Positions 29,186 through 39,777 of a stretch of 64,000 nt of DNA are shown here, piece by piece (within the stretch, counting starts at the first letter, position 1; the number at the start of each line of letters is the position of its first letter). The position numbers and the translations under genes were made by a program. Origin of the DNA: Cordylochernes scorpioides (taxonomy: Eukaryota > Arthropoda > Arachnida > Pseudoscorpiones > Chernetidae). The notes under the pieces are model-generated. The model was given only the letters and a program-made list of their open reading frames with translations, was not told the origin of the DNA and searched no databases. The stretch lies in contig CP092873.1 of the NCBI GenBank assembly GCA_030710605.1, positions 186,001-250,000 on the forward strand, read 5' to 3'.

Positions 29186-30267
29186 AAATAGTATACCAGA
29201 ACACATTGTATGGTTGGAAAGATAAGCCATCAAATACCGAATTGCTCTCGTTTTATTTGCGAAGAGAAGAATTAACTGTAGAGCAAGGAATCCTACTTTT
29301 GGGAACACGAGTAGTTATTCCAAGGAAATTCAGAGCGAAAATTAAAACTGAGTTGCATCAAGGACATCTAGGTGTTGTAAAAATGAAAGCACTGGCGCGA
29401 AATTTTATTTGGTGGCCTGGAATAGATCGTGAAATAGAGGAAAATACTAGAGTCTGCAGAGAGTGTAATATAAATAACGATACTTTAAAGCAAGAAAGTG
29501 TTCACAGGTGGGAATCTGCTCCTACACCATGGTATCGAGTTCACTTTGATTTCGCGGGTCCATTCATGAACAAAATGTTCTTAATTGTCATTGACAGTTA
29601 TTCGAAGTGGCCGGAAGTTATTATAATGAATTCCACGACCGCAGGAAGTACTATCAGAGTTCTGAGAGATTTATTCTCGCGCTATGGTATTCCTGACCAA
29701 GTGGTCATGGATAACGGCCCTCAATTCGTTTCGGAAGAAATGAAATATTTTTTTAAATCAAATGGAGTTTATCATTTGAGGTCTGCTCCTTATTTTCCAG
29801 CTACCAATGGTTTGGCAGAACGTTTTGTACAAACTCTGAAAAGAAGCTTAAAGAATATGAGAAATGAAGAATTAAATAAGAGTTTGGCAATTTTTCTGTT
29901 CACATATAGAACAGTACCACATTCGAGCACTAGGGAAGCCCCAGCAGTTCTTTTTTTAAAGCGGATGCTTAAAAGTAGGTGGAACCTATTGAAGCCAAAA
30001 TTGGAAGTCAAACCAGGATTTAAAAAGGGATATTCCCCTGATTTTGAGGAGGACGAGAATATCTTAGTCAGAGACTTTCAGGGTCCAAATAAATGGAAGG
30101 AGGGAAAAATTGTAAGTAGACTTGGAAAGTGTTTTTACACTGTTAAATTGAATGACGGCAGATTATGGAGACGGCACGTATGCCAATTAAGAAAAAGTTA
30201 CATCGCGCCTAGTCCAGCTTCCGAGATATTTCCTGCCGGAGCAACTGGTAAATTATCCAAGAAATGA
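29164..30267 (+). CDS. gypsy integrase
   Basis: 367 residues. H2C2 zinc region: ELHQGHLGVVKMKALARNF with CRECN. Catalytic core: VHFDFAGPF (D), QVVMDNGPQFVS (D) and FPATNGLAERFVQT (E), so the DDE triad is present. The C-terminal part WKEGKIVSRLGKCFYTVKL with LWRRHVCQLR is the Mag/K02A2.6-type tail. This is the best preserved domain of the element. Confidence 0.9.
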   Translation: MHKDSILKIVYQNTLYGWKDKPSNTELLSFYLRREELTVEQGILLLGTRVVIPRKFRAKIKTELHQGHLGVVKMKALARNFIWWPGIDREIEENTRVCRECNINNDTLKQESVHRWESAPTPWYRVHFDFAGPFMNKMFLIVIDSYSKWPEVIIMNSTTAGSTIRVLRDLFSRYGIPDQVVMDNGPQFVSEEMKYFFKSNGVYHLRSAPYFPATNGLAERFVQTLKRSLKNMRNEELNKSLAIFLFTYRTVPHSSTREAPAVLFLKRMLKSRWNLLKPKLEVKPGFKKGYSPDFEEDENILVRDFQGPNKWKEGKIVSRLGKCFYTVKLNDGRLWRRHVCQLRKSYIAPSPASEIFPAGATGKLSKK

Positions 30268-30468
30268 GAGCCGTGCAGAGGATGGTTCTGTGGAGATTCC
30301 AGTCTCTCCCAGTAAAGAGAACATTCCCTCCTCTTTAGGAATCTCTGCACCAGAGGAGCCCGGTTCCGCAGCTTCGGCGTCGGACCAGGATAGGACGCCC
30401 CAGCGGCGTATCCTATGAGGGACAGGAGACCCCCCCGAGAGATTTGGCTTTTGAAGGTGGGAAGGAGC

Positions 30469-30640
30469 TGATGTGTATTCATAATATTTATTGTTTAATT
30501 ATTTGTGACCATTGACCTGAATGCAAAATTTGCATAGGTAATTATTATTATTATTATAGAATGTAACTTGTGCTATGATAACTATTAAATCATTAGTAGG
30601 TAAAATAAATGTGTGATCATTAAATCCTAAATACACCACA
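30469..30640 (+). repeat. Probable gypsy 3' LTR (172 bp)
   Basis: Begins TGATGTGTATTC right after a purine tract, contains AAAATAAATGTG near the end and finishes ATACACCACA. No second copy exists in the window to confirm it. Confidence 0.55.
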
Positions 30641-31960
30641 GACATGTTGGCCAGAAAGCCAGAGAAATCAAAATAGTGAAGAAACTTGAACCCGGATTGC
30701 TTGTTGATTTTGTTAAATTATAAAATTCTGTTTAACTCAGGTTACAATAGTCTTCTTCTTTTTTCTTATCTCCACTCAATCACACTAAGCTTGTAAAGCT
30801 TGAGATTTTTGATGGTGTCTGCCGGGGAAGAGTAGAGCTGATCAATGGATGAGTCAATACAGTCAATAATATGTCTTGGGATTGCAGGTTGACACTTAGT
30901 ACATAGTGGGAAAACCCTGCAACCATTCTGTCATTGTCAGTATATGACCAGACTTGAGTCTGGAAATCAGTTGTTCTCCTGGGAGGACAGAACTGGTTAC
31001 AATAGTTTCATGCCACAACCATGTTAATTCAACACACAACGATGCGACACTTGTGATAGTTCGACCATATGTCCAGCCTAAGAAATAACTAATTTGGCTG
31101 ATTTTTTAATGAGTCTTGTTTAATTACAAATTATTGATAAAACTACAATACGTTGGCATGCGGGACTCGGAAGTTAGCGTGCTTGCACCATACAAAAGTG
31201 CTACAATGCATCACATATCAGTGCCCAAATTGCACAATTTTTGTTTACTTTCTTGGGAAATTTTCCAATATAGGTTAAATTTGGTTAGTTTAACTACAAG
31301 AGAATTGGGCCAAATCCAAATAAATTAATAGTGTGATGTTTCAGTAACAGTGAAAAAAGTTACTTTGTACAGGTTAACACAAAATGCAATAAACTAGGGC
31401 CTAAAGTGATAGCAACTAAACAAACAAAAGCCTACACTCAAAAGTACAAAAAAATAAAACTTACAATTGGTTAAATAAAATTTAAAAAACAGTACTTATC
31501 TTTATTGCTGCTTAGGTAGGGATCGGAGCGGGGTTACACAGGGAATGCGAAGAGATCACCAGACACTGATAAAAATACGAAGAGAACACTATAAGCCTCT
31601 CTACACAAAACTTTATACCACACTGGTCCCACGCATTCCCTTAAACCCCCTTTATATACAAACATGGCCACATTCGTCCAATGAGAAGGCGGGAGAGATT
31701 GGTTCACTATCAAACAACTTTTTCCCACTAAAATCTGAGATAAGATTAAAAAAATGCAAATATTTGTCAATATAATTTGACAACAGTGTTGTTACCATCA
31801 TCAGACAAAAGAATAAATTATTCATGTGTGAGTGCATGGTAATGTTACCAAAGTGTCACATTTGGTCTTGTAGCTATATTGTGGTGCTTTCTCATAAGTT
31901 AGTTTAATTTATAAACTAAAAAGTATGTTACCTTGTGATTCTATAAAAAGGTATAACTAA
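30641..31960. other. Spacer with remnants of palindromic repeats
   Basis: No supported gene. Around 31304-31350 (GGGCCAAATCCAAATAAATT...GTTTCAGTAACAG) and 31780-31870 (ACAGTGTTGTTACCATCATC) there are diverged half-copies of the palindromic repeat. Confidence 0.5.
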
Positions 31961-31971
31961 AATGATTTAAT

Positions 31972-32116
31972 GATAAAGCACAAATTTGACTTTAGATACA
32001 AGAAATTCAGACCTAATCCAAATATTTAATAGTGTGCGACATTTCGGTAACAGCATTGTTACCGAAACGTCACACTATTAAATTATTTGGATTTGGTCTT
32101 ATTTTCTTGTATCTAT
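31972..32116. repeat. Palindromic retroposon-like repeat, copy d
   Basis: Left tail GATAAAGCACAAATTTGAC, core TTTCGGTAACAGCATTGTTA, right end TTTTCTTGTATCTAT. Flanked by the perfect 11 bp direct repeat AATGATTTAAT (31961-31971 and 32117-32127). Confidence 0.8.
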
Positions 32117-32228
32117 AATGATTTAATTTCAGGTTTAAAAAGTGGCATGTAAATTATACACAAAAATGTTTTTTTTCCATTGCTCAAAATATGAATTTGA
32201 AAAAAAAAATTCAAAAATAAATAAAAAT

Positions 32229-32628
32229 TTATAAAACAACACTTGAAATTTCACCGCATAAGTTTCTTTTCTGTGAAAAATCAATATTTATTTCAAAGAG
32301 AAATATTTACTATTTCTAACTTTTTTGGATGAAGTATGAAAGGGTGAAAATATGAAGAGTAATGGCGAACGGAAAAATAAAAGTGTCCAGGGGCGGGAAT
32401 CGAACCCACAACGTTTCGCTTACCGGGCAGATGCCATGTCCACTAGGGGTTCGATTCCCGCCCCTGGACACTTTTATTTTCCGTTCGCCATTACTCTTTA
32501 TATTTTCACCCTTTCATACTTCATCCAAAAAAGTTAGAAATAGTAAATATTTCTCTTTGAAATAAATATTGATTTTTCACAGAAAAGAAACTTATGCGGT
32601 GAAACTTTAATTGTTTTATAATCATACG
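32229..32628. repeat. Long inverted repeat with tRNA-like centre
   Basis: Arms of about 180 bp (32229-32407 and 32447-32628) are near-perfect complements, separated by 39 bases. The inner arm ends carry GGGAATCGAACCC / GGGTTCGATTCCC (a tRNA B box), and the spacer holds the rest of a tRNA-like 3' half related to 12179-12252. Open frames at 32352-32565 are by-products of the palindrome. Confidence 0.85.
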
Positions 32629-32631
32629 CCG

Positions 32632-32965
32632 CAGTCCTTTATAATGAAATAAAAATTTGTTAAAATATATTTTGCAGATAAAATACTAAATCTTGTTTAC
32701 ATCTGGGGCTACTCAGGAACTTTGTCTCAGATTTGGGCAAAAGAAATTTTGTTCCATTTTGGGAAAGTTGTTAGAGATCCCTAATACAGGTGGTACAGGC
32801 CATGATAATCATGGTGGGTAGAAGTTGGTGCCTGCTTTTCCTGTAATTACACCCCACATCTCCACTCACTGGTAGGGTTGGACTTTTGCAAAAATCGGGG
32901 ATCATTGGGTCATTTTACTATTTAGAAAAAAGTACCCAAAGCGGATCCCGGGTCATAGCAGAGAG
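32632..32965. other. Spacer; nothing recognised
   Basis: No ORF or repeat recognised between the long inverted repeat and the copia fragment. Confidence 0.45.
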
Positions 32966-33071
32966 ATACTGATAAAAACACTCAGCAAAACATATGTAGC
33001 AGTGTTAACTGCCTCTGCCCACAGCTTTAGGCTCATATTTTTGGCATATATCATTGAACGAGCTGCTTCTA

Positions 33072-33701
33072 TTAAAGTCCTGTTTTCTCTTTCCGCTGAA
33101 CCATTCTGTTGTAGAGTATATGGCATTGTGATCCTATGATTAATACCATACTTGTTTGTAATTTTGAGGTTTCTTTATTTACAAACTCCTTTCCTCCATT
33201 TGTGAGAATTTCTTTCACTATATGTCCAGTAGTCTTTGTTTCCAAGAGAAATTGTTCTAGCTTTTCAATGACTTGTGACTTTTCTTTTAGGAAATACACT
33301 GATCGGTATTTTGTAAAATCATCTTTGAAACACACAAAGTATCTCATCCCTTCTTTCGAAACCTCCTGCATAGGGCCACATACATCTACATGAATTAAGT
33401 TTCCAGGTTGAGTAGAAGCATATTGTTCTCTTGATCCAAAACTCAGTCTATGTTGTTTACCATAAATGCATGCCTCGCAAGGTTCATTGTCCATGACTGC
33501 ATCACTTTCCCATTTTACATATGCCTCTTTATCCTCATTTGTTTCTTGTTTTATTGGCTTTCTATATGTTCCATCAACAACTCCTATTACTTTGTTTATT
33601 GTTAAAAGCAATTTTATATTTTTCTTATATTCTGGCCAGTTTATTAATCCTTCCAATTTGGGAATATTCATACCCATTTTAATATTATCCATTCCAGCCA
33701 T
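33072..33701 (-). CDS. copia Gag N-terminus fused to integrase (deletion product)
   Basis: A single 209-residue frame. Residues 1-69 are copia Gag (MAGMDNIKMGMNIPKLEGLI). An in-frame junction then leads to the pre-integrase zinc region CEACIYGKQHRLSF and the integrase core GNLIHVDVCGPM. The second aspartate motif reads ILTNGGKEF (Asp to Asn), and the glutamate region (YNRMVQRKEKTGL) is disturbed. Inactive; the clean in-frame fusion is probably a chance deletion. Confidence 0.75.
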   Translation of the reverse strand: MAGMDNIKMGMNIPKLEGLINWPEYKKNIKLLLTINKVIGVVDGTYRKPIKQETNEDKEAYVKWESDAVMDNEPCEACIYGKQHRLSFGSREQYASTQPGNLIHVDVCGPMQEVSKEGMRYFVCFKDDFTKYRSVYFLKEKSQVIEKLEQFLLETKTTGHIVKEILTNGGKEFVNKETSKLQTSMVLIIGSQCHILYNRMVQRKEKTGL

Positions 33702-33791
33702 TACTAATATAAATTTTACGTGATAAACTAAATAGAATTCTTTTTAGGCTTACCGTTGCTTCGTTTTTGTTATATTTTGCAGTGAATGCGT

Positions 33792-33807
33792 GGTTGGGTC
33801 CATAACC
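33792..33807 (-). other. copia half-tRNA primer-binding site
   Basis: On the minus strand, right after the LTR end, GGTTATGGACCCAACC matches the complement of the anticodon region of initiator tRNA-Met (GGTTATGGGCCCAGC). This is the known Drosophila copia priming mode, which uses a cleaved tRNA half. Confidence 0.7.
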
Positions 33808-34006
33808 TGTTGTGTTTTAACTTTAAAAGCACACAAAAATATAATAAACTTGAATTTGTTTATTCAAGTATCAAAAAACAAAGCTTTACATATAGAACAA
33901 ATAATAATGAAGAAGAATAAAAAAACATTTTAGGAAAAAGGCAAAAACAAAACAAAAGTACTGGATAAAAAGAAACATTTAAAATCACAGATTAATATCT
34001 TCAACA
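33808..34006 (-). repeat. Probable copia 5' LTR (199 bp)
   Basis: Plus-strand ends TGTTGTG and TTCAACA give TGTTG...CAACA termini, and the primer site adjoins at 33807. No partner LTR was found. Confidence 0.55.
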
Positions 34007-34704
34007 ATTACCTTTTTTGTGTTCACATTTTAAATTTCAACAATGGAGAGTGCAAAATATTTTGGCACTCTAGACGATTTGCTGAGCTTATATACTAGAT
34101 CGAGTGTTGAGAAATATAAATAGAAATCGCAGACTTTGGATCACCTGGCAGAATGGAAACCGAGGAGTCACCTGGAAATGGGCCACACTACTTGCTCAGC
34201 CAGAGAGGTTGCAAGTTGGATCCATGAAGATGAAACAAGGGTTGAAGACTTCAAGGGCCTCACTGTGTAAACCTCCCATTTATCTCCCTATATATTTTAA
34301 ATGGAGCATTATACATGAATATAGCAAATTATTTTAACTGGTAATTAAATTAAATGATTATATTAAATTAAAACCTTCCCCTCAAGGGGTGAAGGGGGCA
34401 AAAAGTAGTTTTGATAAAAGATGTCATCAGATTTTCCAAAGGTCCAAAGGTACAGCCTGCACCACGCTAACAAGGACCAACAGTCCGAAACACGGGTTGG
34501 CTTTTCTTGATTTATCAAGAAAATGGGTTGGCCAAATATCAGGGAACAGGCTAAATCAACGTTTAGTTTATTTCTGTTCCGCTAGATGGCGCTATGCCAT
34601 CTAAAAAGCTCATGTGAACGTGGTCAGGATTTGTCTTTTTTATTTTAATAACAACACCTGATCATTTTATTATTTTATTTGTAATTGTTTTTTCACAATG
34701 AATG
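34007..34704. other. Spacer; no gene recognised
   Basis: About 700 bases with only short frames and no motif on either strand. No repeat shared with the rest of the window was noticed. Confidence 0.45.
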
Positions 34705-35277
34705 TTATATGTATAAATTGTATAACAACTCTGAATTGGGATATGTTAGCATTGCAACATTTGATAGGTCTTGTTTACATTTTTCAAACATAGATTTTGC
34801 TTCGGTAGTCCATGGGGGGGGAATTTTCCTTTTGTCCTTTTTTCCGGCACCTTTCAGGAATTCATGTAATACAGCTTGTGTTTCGGCTGCATCTTTTAGG
34901 TATCTTCTATAGAAATTTATCATACCTAGAAAGGTTCGCAAGTCTTGTATAGTTTCAGGTAATTTATATTCTTGAACTGCCTTGGTTTTTGAGGGTAAAG
35001 GCCTTGATCCTTCCTTTGTGATCAGATGTCCAATGAATTCCACTTCCTGCACTCCAAACTTTGATTTATTGGCATTGATTCTAAGGCCATGCTTTGAAAG
35101 TCTTTCAAAGATCATGTCCAAGTGAGTTTCATGCTCTTCCTTGTTTGTGGAAGCTATTAGGATGTCATCAATGTATGGGAAAACAAAGTCTAGGCCAAAT
35201 AGTACCTCATTGATAAATCTTTGGAAAGTCGCAGGGGCGTTTCTGAGTCCAAAACTCATTACGTTGAATTCGAACAA
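34705..35277 (-). CDS. gypsy RT C-terminal part
   Basis: 190 residues: EFNVMSFGLRNAPATFQRFI, catalytic YIDDILIAS, FGVQEVEFIGHLIT, LRTFLGMINFYRRYL, then linker to LTYPNSELLYNLYI, where RNase H should begin. Truncated there. Confidence 0.85.
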   Translation of the reverse strand: MFEFNVMSFGLRNAPATFQRFINEVLFGLDFVFPYIDDILIASTNKEEHETHLDMIFERLSKHGLRINANKSKFGVQEVEFIGHLITKEGSRPLPSKTKAVQEYKLPETIQDLRTFLGMINFYRRYLKDAAETQAVLHEFLKGAGKKDKRKIPPPWTTEAKSMFEKCKQDLSNVAMLTYPNSELLYNLYI

Positions 35278-35321
35278 ACCAAATGGTGTTATTACAGCTG
35301 TTTTCTCCTTGTCTTCTTCAG

Positions 35322-35942
35322 CTATTGGGATTTGGTAATATGCTTTAAAAAGGTCAATTCTGGAAAATAGATTTTTCCTCTCAATATATGATGAAAATCT
35401 TCTAATCTAGGAATGGGGTACCGGTAAGGAATGGTTATATTATTCAATCTACGATAGTCCCCACATGAGCGGTATGTACCATCTTTCTTTAACGTCATGT
35501 GTAATGGGCTTGCCCATTGAGATTTGGATGGACGAATAATGTCATTTTTCAGCATATATTGGAATTCTTGCTTTGCTATTCTGAGGCGTTTTGTGTCCAA
35601 TTGTCTTGCTTTTGAAAACACAGGAGGACCTGTTGTTGTGATTTGATGTTCAACTTTGTGCAATAATTTGGCTGGTACCAAATTGGGTGTACAAAGGTTT
35701 TTGTATTTAGAAATCAATCTGGTTATTGCATCAGTGTTGTTGGTCGCACTAACTATAAATTCTTCAGAAATGGCAGATATTTGTCCTTTTACGTCTAGTT
35801 TGGTATTTGCATCTATTATATTTTTTCCATGTATATTTATTAGTAGATTAAATTTATTTAGAAAGTCGGCACCCAAAATTCCCTTATCAATTTTTGCAAT
35901 CATAAATGGAAAATGTGAAATCTCTACGCAGGCCCAAATCAA
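35322..35942 (-). CDS. gypsy protease end and RT N-terminal part
   Basis: 206 residues: ILGADFLNKFNLLINIHGK (end of the retropepsin domain), HKVEHQITTTGPPVFSKARQL, IIRPSKSQWASPLHMTLKKDG, YRSCGDYRRLNNITIPYRYP. The first catalytic aspartate motif (expected FSKIDL) falls at the frame break, where GKIYFPELTFLKHI is read. Confidence 0.82.
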   Translation of the reverse strand: MIWACVEISHFPFMIAKIDKGILGADFLNKFNLLINIHGKNIIDANTKLDVKGQISAISEEFIVSATNNTDAITRLISKYKNLCTPNLVPAKLLHKVEHQITTTGPPVFSKARQLDTKRLRIAKQEFQYMLKNDIIRPSKSQWASPLHMTLKKDGTYRSCGDYRRLNNITIPYRYPIPRLEDFHHILRGKIYFPELTFLKHITKSQ

Positions 35943-36189
35943 TTTCGATCAATTTTGTAACATAGGTATCAATTTTGGTACCATTTGCAGCATAGAGCTT
36001 GAGTTCAGCTTGCTTTTTGTCTTCACTTTTTGCGGATATCAAGCTGACATCAGCACCACTGTCCACTAAGAAACGCAATCCCGTTTGTTCGTCCTGGACA
36101 AATAGGCGAGATTTGCGGTAATGGATGGCTTGTTCAGCAGCAGAGCTTACCACTAATTCTACTGCTGAATGGAGTTTTCCGATCTCCAT
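35887..36189 (-). CDS. gypsy protease
   Basis: 100 residues with SRLFVQDEQTGLRFLVDSGADVSLI. The retropepsin DSGA is intact, followed by LYAANGTKIDTY. It overlaps the next frame by a shift. Confidence 0.82.
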   Translation of the reverse strand: MEIGKLHSAVELVVSSAAEQAIHYRKSRLFVQDEQTGLRFLVDSGADVSLISAKSEDKKQAELKLYAANGTKIDTYVTKLIEIDLGLRRDFTFSIYDCKN

Positions 36190-36391
36190 TCACATGGTGG
36201 GATGCATTTTGAAGGGGTACATCTTTTACCAAATTTGAAGTGGTAATAACAAAATTTTCCTTTAGGATTATATCTTTTTCTTGATTGGCTACGATCGTTA
36301 AAACGACCACTAGAGCTACCACTCTCGCGGGTTCTGCCACGTTGATTTAGTGTAAGTTTCTCAATTTGTAGTTCAAGGGATTCAATTTTTT

Positions 36392-36970
36392 TTAAAGTTC
36401 GGTAGTGTTGTTATTAGATTTATTAGTGCAACAAATTTCAGCTGAAGGGTTTAGATCAGAAATTTTATCTGCCATTACAGCTAACTTATCCAAATCTTCC
36501 TCACTTACAACAATTATGCTTCTAATGGTCTGTGGAAGTTTTTCTAACCAGATGGTTTTCATCATATTGATAGAAATGTCATCCGGAGACAATGAACGCA
36601 GTTTTTGCAGAAGCTGACTCGGCTTCATATCCCTTAGTTCTATTCCTGAAATGAGTTGTCTGATACGGGAAGTTTCACTTTCTTTAAAGATATTCAAAAG
36701 TCTTTCTTTAGCAAAATAATATTTATTTTCCTCTGGCGAGGTTATTATGTCCCATAAGTTTTCAACATATTTAGGTTCTAACTGCGATATCAAATAGTTG
36801 AACCTAGTTTTTTCACTAGTTACATTATTAATGGAAAATTGAACCTCAATTTGATAAAACCAAATCTCAGGTTTTTCGCGCCAAAATGGGGGTATTTTAA
36901 TGCTGACCTTGCAGGCTTCATGGTAGGGTTCCATTCCGCCGCCGCTCTTTAGCTTCTCTTCGGTCGCCAT
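36392..36970 (-). CDS. gypsy Gag
   Basis: 192 residues starting MATEEKLKSGGGMEPYHEAC. KIPPFWREKPEIWFYQIEVQF and YLISQLEPKYVENLWDI are the conserved Gag core of CsRn1-like elements. Further on: SQLLQKLRSLSPDDISINMMKTIWLEKLP. The zinc motif follows downstream in a shifted frame. Confidence 0.82.
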   Translation of the reverse strand: MATEEKLKSGGGMEPYHEACKVSIKIPPFWREKPEIWFYQIEVQFSINNVTSEKTRFNYLISQLEPKYVENLWDIITSPEENKYYFAKERLLNIFKESETSRIRQLISGIELRDMKPSQLLQKLRSLSPDDISINMMKTIWLEKLPQTIRSIIVVSEEDLDKLAVMADKISDLNPSAEICCTNKSNNNTTEL

Positions 36971-37040
36971 CTTGAATTTCTAAAAATATAGTTTGTTCTT
37001 CTTGATTTAATTGTTATTTTTAATTCCTGCTCACCAATTG

Positions 37041-37522
37041 TTGCTGGCTGGTTTGTAATTCCAAACGGAGTCCGACAACAAATTATTTTTCGTAAAATCA
37101 ACTTTTAATTACATTTATCTAATACAAATTATCAGAAGGGGTTAAATTGTTGTATACATGTTGACGTTATTTTAGTTTATATCTGTGGTGGTCAAATAAC
37201 ATTTTAATATTATAAAATTTCAAAATATATGTGTTTGATATATTATATATAAATATTTATATTTTACATGATTTATAATTTATATTTAGAATGATATATA
37301 GTTATTTTTATTATATTATTATGACAACAAATAATGTGATATTAATGTTAATTTATATAATTTTAATAAAGTATATTTTATGAGCATTATATATTTATAA
37401 GATGAATATTTTAATTTAATATTTGAATTAAATAGTTATTGAACAAATTGAAACTTATGATGAAAATATGAAAAGTTAATATTTGGGAGCCGCTACAGAA
37501 CTCCTGAAGCATGTCTTATCTC
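37041..37522. other. AT-rich spacer
   Basis: Low-complexity AT-rich sequence (e.g. around 37220-37440) with no ORF. Part near 37041-37180 may be LTR of the neighbouring gypsy fragment, but its ends could not be fixed. Confidence 0.4.
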
Positions 37523-38396
37523 TGTAGAGGCCACTCCTGCGGCCTCCACAAAGTTCACCCACAGTACCTAATAGAAAGCTGGTGGACAATGATGAAGCTG
37601 CCTCGACAAGAAAGAAGCGGACTTCGAGCATTCTTCATTGTCAAACCAGCCCATCTCTTCACCTCCTTTTATTACTCCTAATTTTGTATATAACTTATGA
37701 TATTATAATAAATTTCCTTTTTTTTAATAAATAAGCACCTATTCTTTTTTAATATTTTCAAATAATATTCGTCAATTAAAATAATATTTTGAATAATAAC
37801 TCTCAATTATAATTTTTAATTTTCAAATTTTTTTTATTTTTTAATTTGGAATATTATAGATTTTTTTTTACTCTGTTAAAATAATTTTTGGCGCATTTTT
37901 CGAGGAAGGCGATAAGAAAATTAAGATAGGGGGGAAGAGGGAGAATGGGGGGTCAGAGAGCTCCTCAGAAATTAGTGCAAAAATGTAGTTCTACATGATT
38001 TTAGTGGAAGGAATTTTCCAGCCATCCATCTGAAGCACCAAACTAAGATAAGTAACCTTTCATAATATATATTTTTAAAACAGGTTATATTTATTGTACT
38101 AATGTCTTAATAAAGTCTTTGTGTGTGTGGGTGTATATTCGCCCAATTTGTTCTTATTTCCCGTTTTATTTTATTTTTTTTAATTTCTTATCTTTGTGTG
38201 ACCGTTTCAAGAGATAAATAAATATAATGTATTCTGATCCGCAACTTTTAGTTATCAATTTTTTTAACACCAGTGCGCGCAGGATATTATGCAAATTATA
38301 TTATTTTATATAGCAGGATGTATATTTCGTGAACTCCCTGAGAACGAAAGAGCCTTCATGGATTTCGGGACGAAAGCATCTGAAATCAGCTAATCA
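37523..38396 (+). repeat. LTR-like repeat, copy B (874 bp)
   Basis: TGTAGAGGCCACTCCTGCGG to CAGCTAATCA; relative of 14596-15566. Around 38300 it shows the uninterrupted TTTTATATAGCAGGATG site that serves as the empty site for the Helitron at 62416. No flanking duplication seen. Confidence 0.65.
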
Positions 38397-39068
38397 ATGA
38401 CGCCTTCAACGTGGGCCGACCAATTCCAAATTAGGCCACGAAAAGTTCACGGTAAAATAACACCCTACTACTTAAAATGTGTAACTTGTAAAATTCTGTC
38501 TGATGCACAAACTAATAGATAATGTGTGCTAGTTGGAGGCTACGGAAAATCCAGGAATGGAAAAGACCACGAGGCAGCCAACCATGTGGAGAAACGGATC
38601 TGTCATTCTTGAGGTAAGATTTGGTACATTTATGAAGGTGCTTTTTTTGTTTAGTGATTTATGATAGATGATTAATGTTAGATTAACGAGTTATTTTAAA
38701 CTAAGCCAAACAATATGCTAGAAGGCTGCAATTGTCTACTTACATTTTTAGTTTTATTAGGTATTATTTTGTTTATTATTTATTTCTTAAATGAAATTAA
38801 GCATATATTGACATAAATATAATCATAATCGAGTAGAATAATATTTGTCTCTACGAACAAAAAAAAAACATATATATGTTTAATTAAAAAGGCATATTTT
38901 AGATCAAAATATCATTTATTTTCCAATATTTCAGTTGGCTGAACGCCAACCATTAGCAAGGTATTATGAATATTCTGAAAATTAACAGTAACGCTTATTT
39001 TATATTTAAATTTATTTGTACTATGTGAAAAAGATTTCGTGTAAAAATAAACAAAAATAACAAAATAT
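38397..39068. other. Spacer; no gene seen
   Basis: AT-rich, with no supported frame. It ends in AATAT at the target of the tandem LTR array. Confidence 0.45.
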
Positions 39069-39320
39069 TGTAGCGTAGAAATCAAGCCTTGAAATATCCT
39101 AAGATGTAAAAGTATTTATTGATGACGTCACAGCGACGAGTCGACCATTATTAACAAGTCAGCCCAACTATTTACAGCTAGAGAATCTTAAGCAAGCAAG
39201 CAAAGAAATATTTTAAAGATGATTTCACAAACACAGATTAATATATATTTTTATAATCTGTTGAATATATTTTCTCATTGAATAATATTAAATTAAATAA
39301 TAAAATATTTCTTCGCCACA
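39069..39320 (-). repeat. LTR 1 of the gag-only array
   Basis: TGTAGCGTAGAAATC to CTTCGCCACA; appears identical to LTRs 2 and 3. On the inner side lies a purine tract, and next to it the perfect 8 bp hairpin GAGCATCG/CGATGCTC. Confidence 0.9.
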
Positions 39321-39777
39321 TAGCCTCCTCCTATAAAGAGCATCGACCCGATGCTCAGAAGGAGACTTATATCCTCAGTCTCAAGGCTCAAGAACGGATG
39401 ATAGGGCCTGAGATCTCTTCGCGGGTCTGTGGTTGTTGTGTTCGTTCAGTGGGGATGTCTTCTTCCTGGAAGTTTGTCGAGTCATCTTCTGGGTCCTCTT
39501 CTAGCTGGTCCTCCTGGTCCTCTGGGTTCAAATAAGGTTTCATCCTACAAATGTGAACTAAATCTTTTGTTTAACGACGACCTTGCTGGTTTCCGAATGT
39601 TTCAAATTCATAGGTCACATCAGATATTTTTCGGGTTACTTTGTATGGGCCGAAGTAACGTCTCATTAGTTTTTCCTTCTATTTTAATGTCTATGTAATC
39701 TTCTTTTAATTCTAATGTAGTCGATAAGGGAGGATTTATAAATTTTGCGGCCTTACCTCCAAAATAGGACGCATCTT

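Larger units (their letters stand above)
26735..30640 (+). mobile_element. Ty3/gypsy element (Mag/K02A2.6-like), 5'-truncated and decayed
   Basis: Plus-strand order gag, protease, RT, RNase H, integrase, purine tract (GAAGGTGGGAAGGAGC, ending 30468), then a probable 3' LTR at 30469-30640. Coding begins mid-gag at about 26735, with no 5' LTR or primer site found. RT carries two nonsense codons and the protease has lost its aspartate. Confidence 0.85.
32970..34006 (-). mobile_element. Ty1/copia fragment with 5' LTR, internally deleted
   Basis: Minus orientation: LTR 34006-33808, half-tRNA primer site at ~33792-33807, a Gag start fused to integrase (33072-33701), then RTMIYA-like integrase sequence (AARSMIYAKNMSLKLWAEAV) in another frame down to ~32975. 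Protease, most of Gag and everything after mid-integrase are missing. This is a second copia lineage, unlike 5135-13669. Confidence 0.75.
34705..37040 (-). mobile_element. Ty3/gypsy fragment, CsRn1-like, 3'-truncated
   Basis: Minus strand: possible primer site TGGTGAGCAGG (~37028-37038), Gag, zinc motif, protease and RT, ending at the RT/RNase H junction near 34705. Integrase and the 3' LTR are absent. The Gag zinc motif is CYYHFKFGKRC followed by CIPPC (around 36190-36260), the CHCC type typical of the CsRn1 clade. Confidence 0.78.

Noticed and set aside
32352-32565. Two small ORFs in the long inverted repeat
   Set aside because: Explained by the palindrome and its tRNA-like centre; no independent support.
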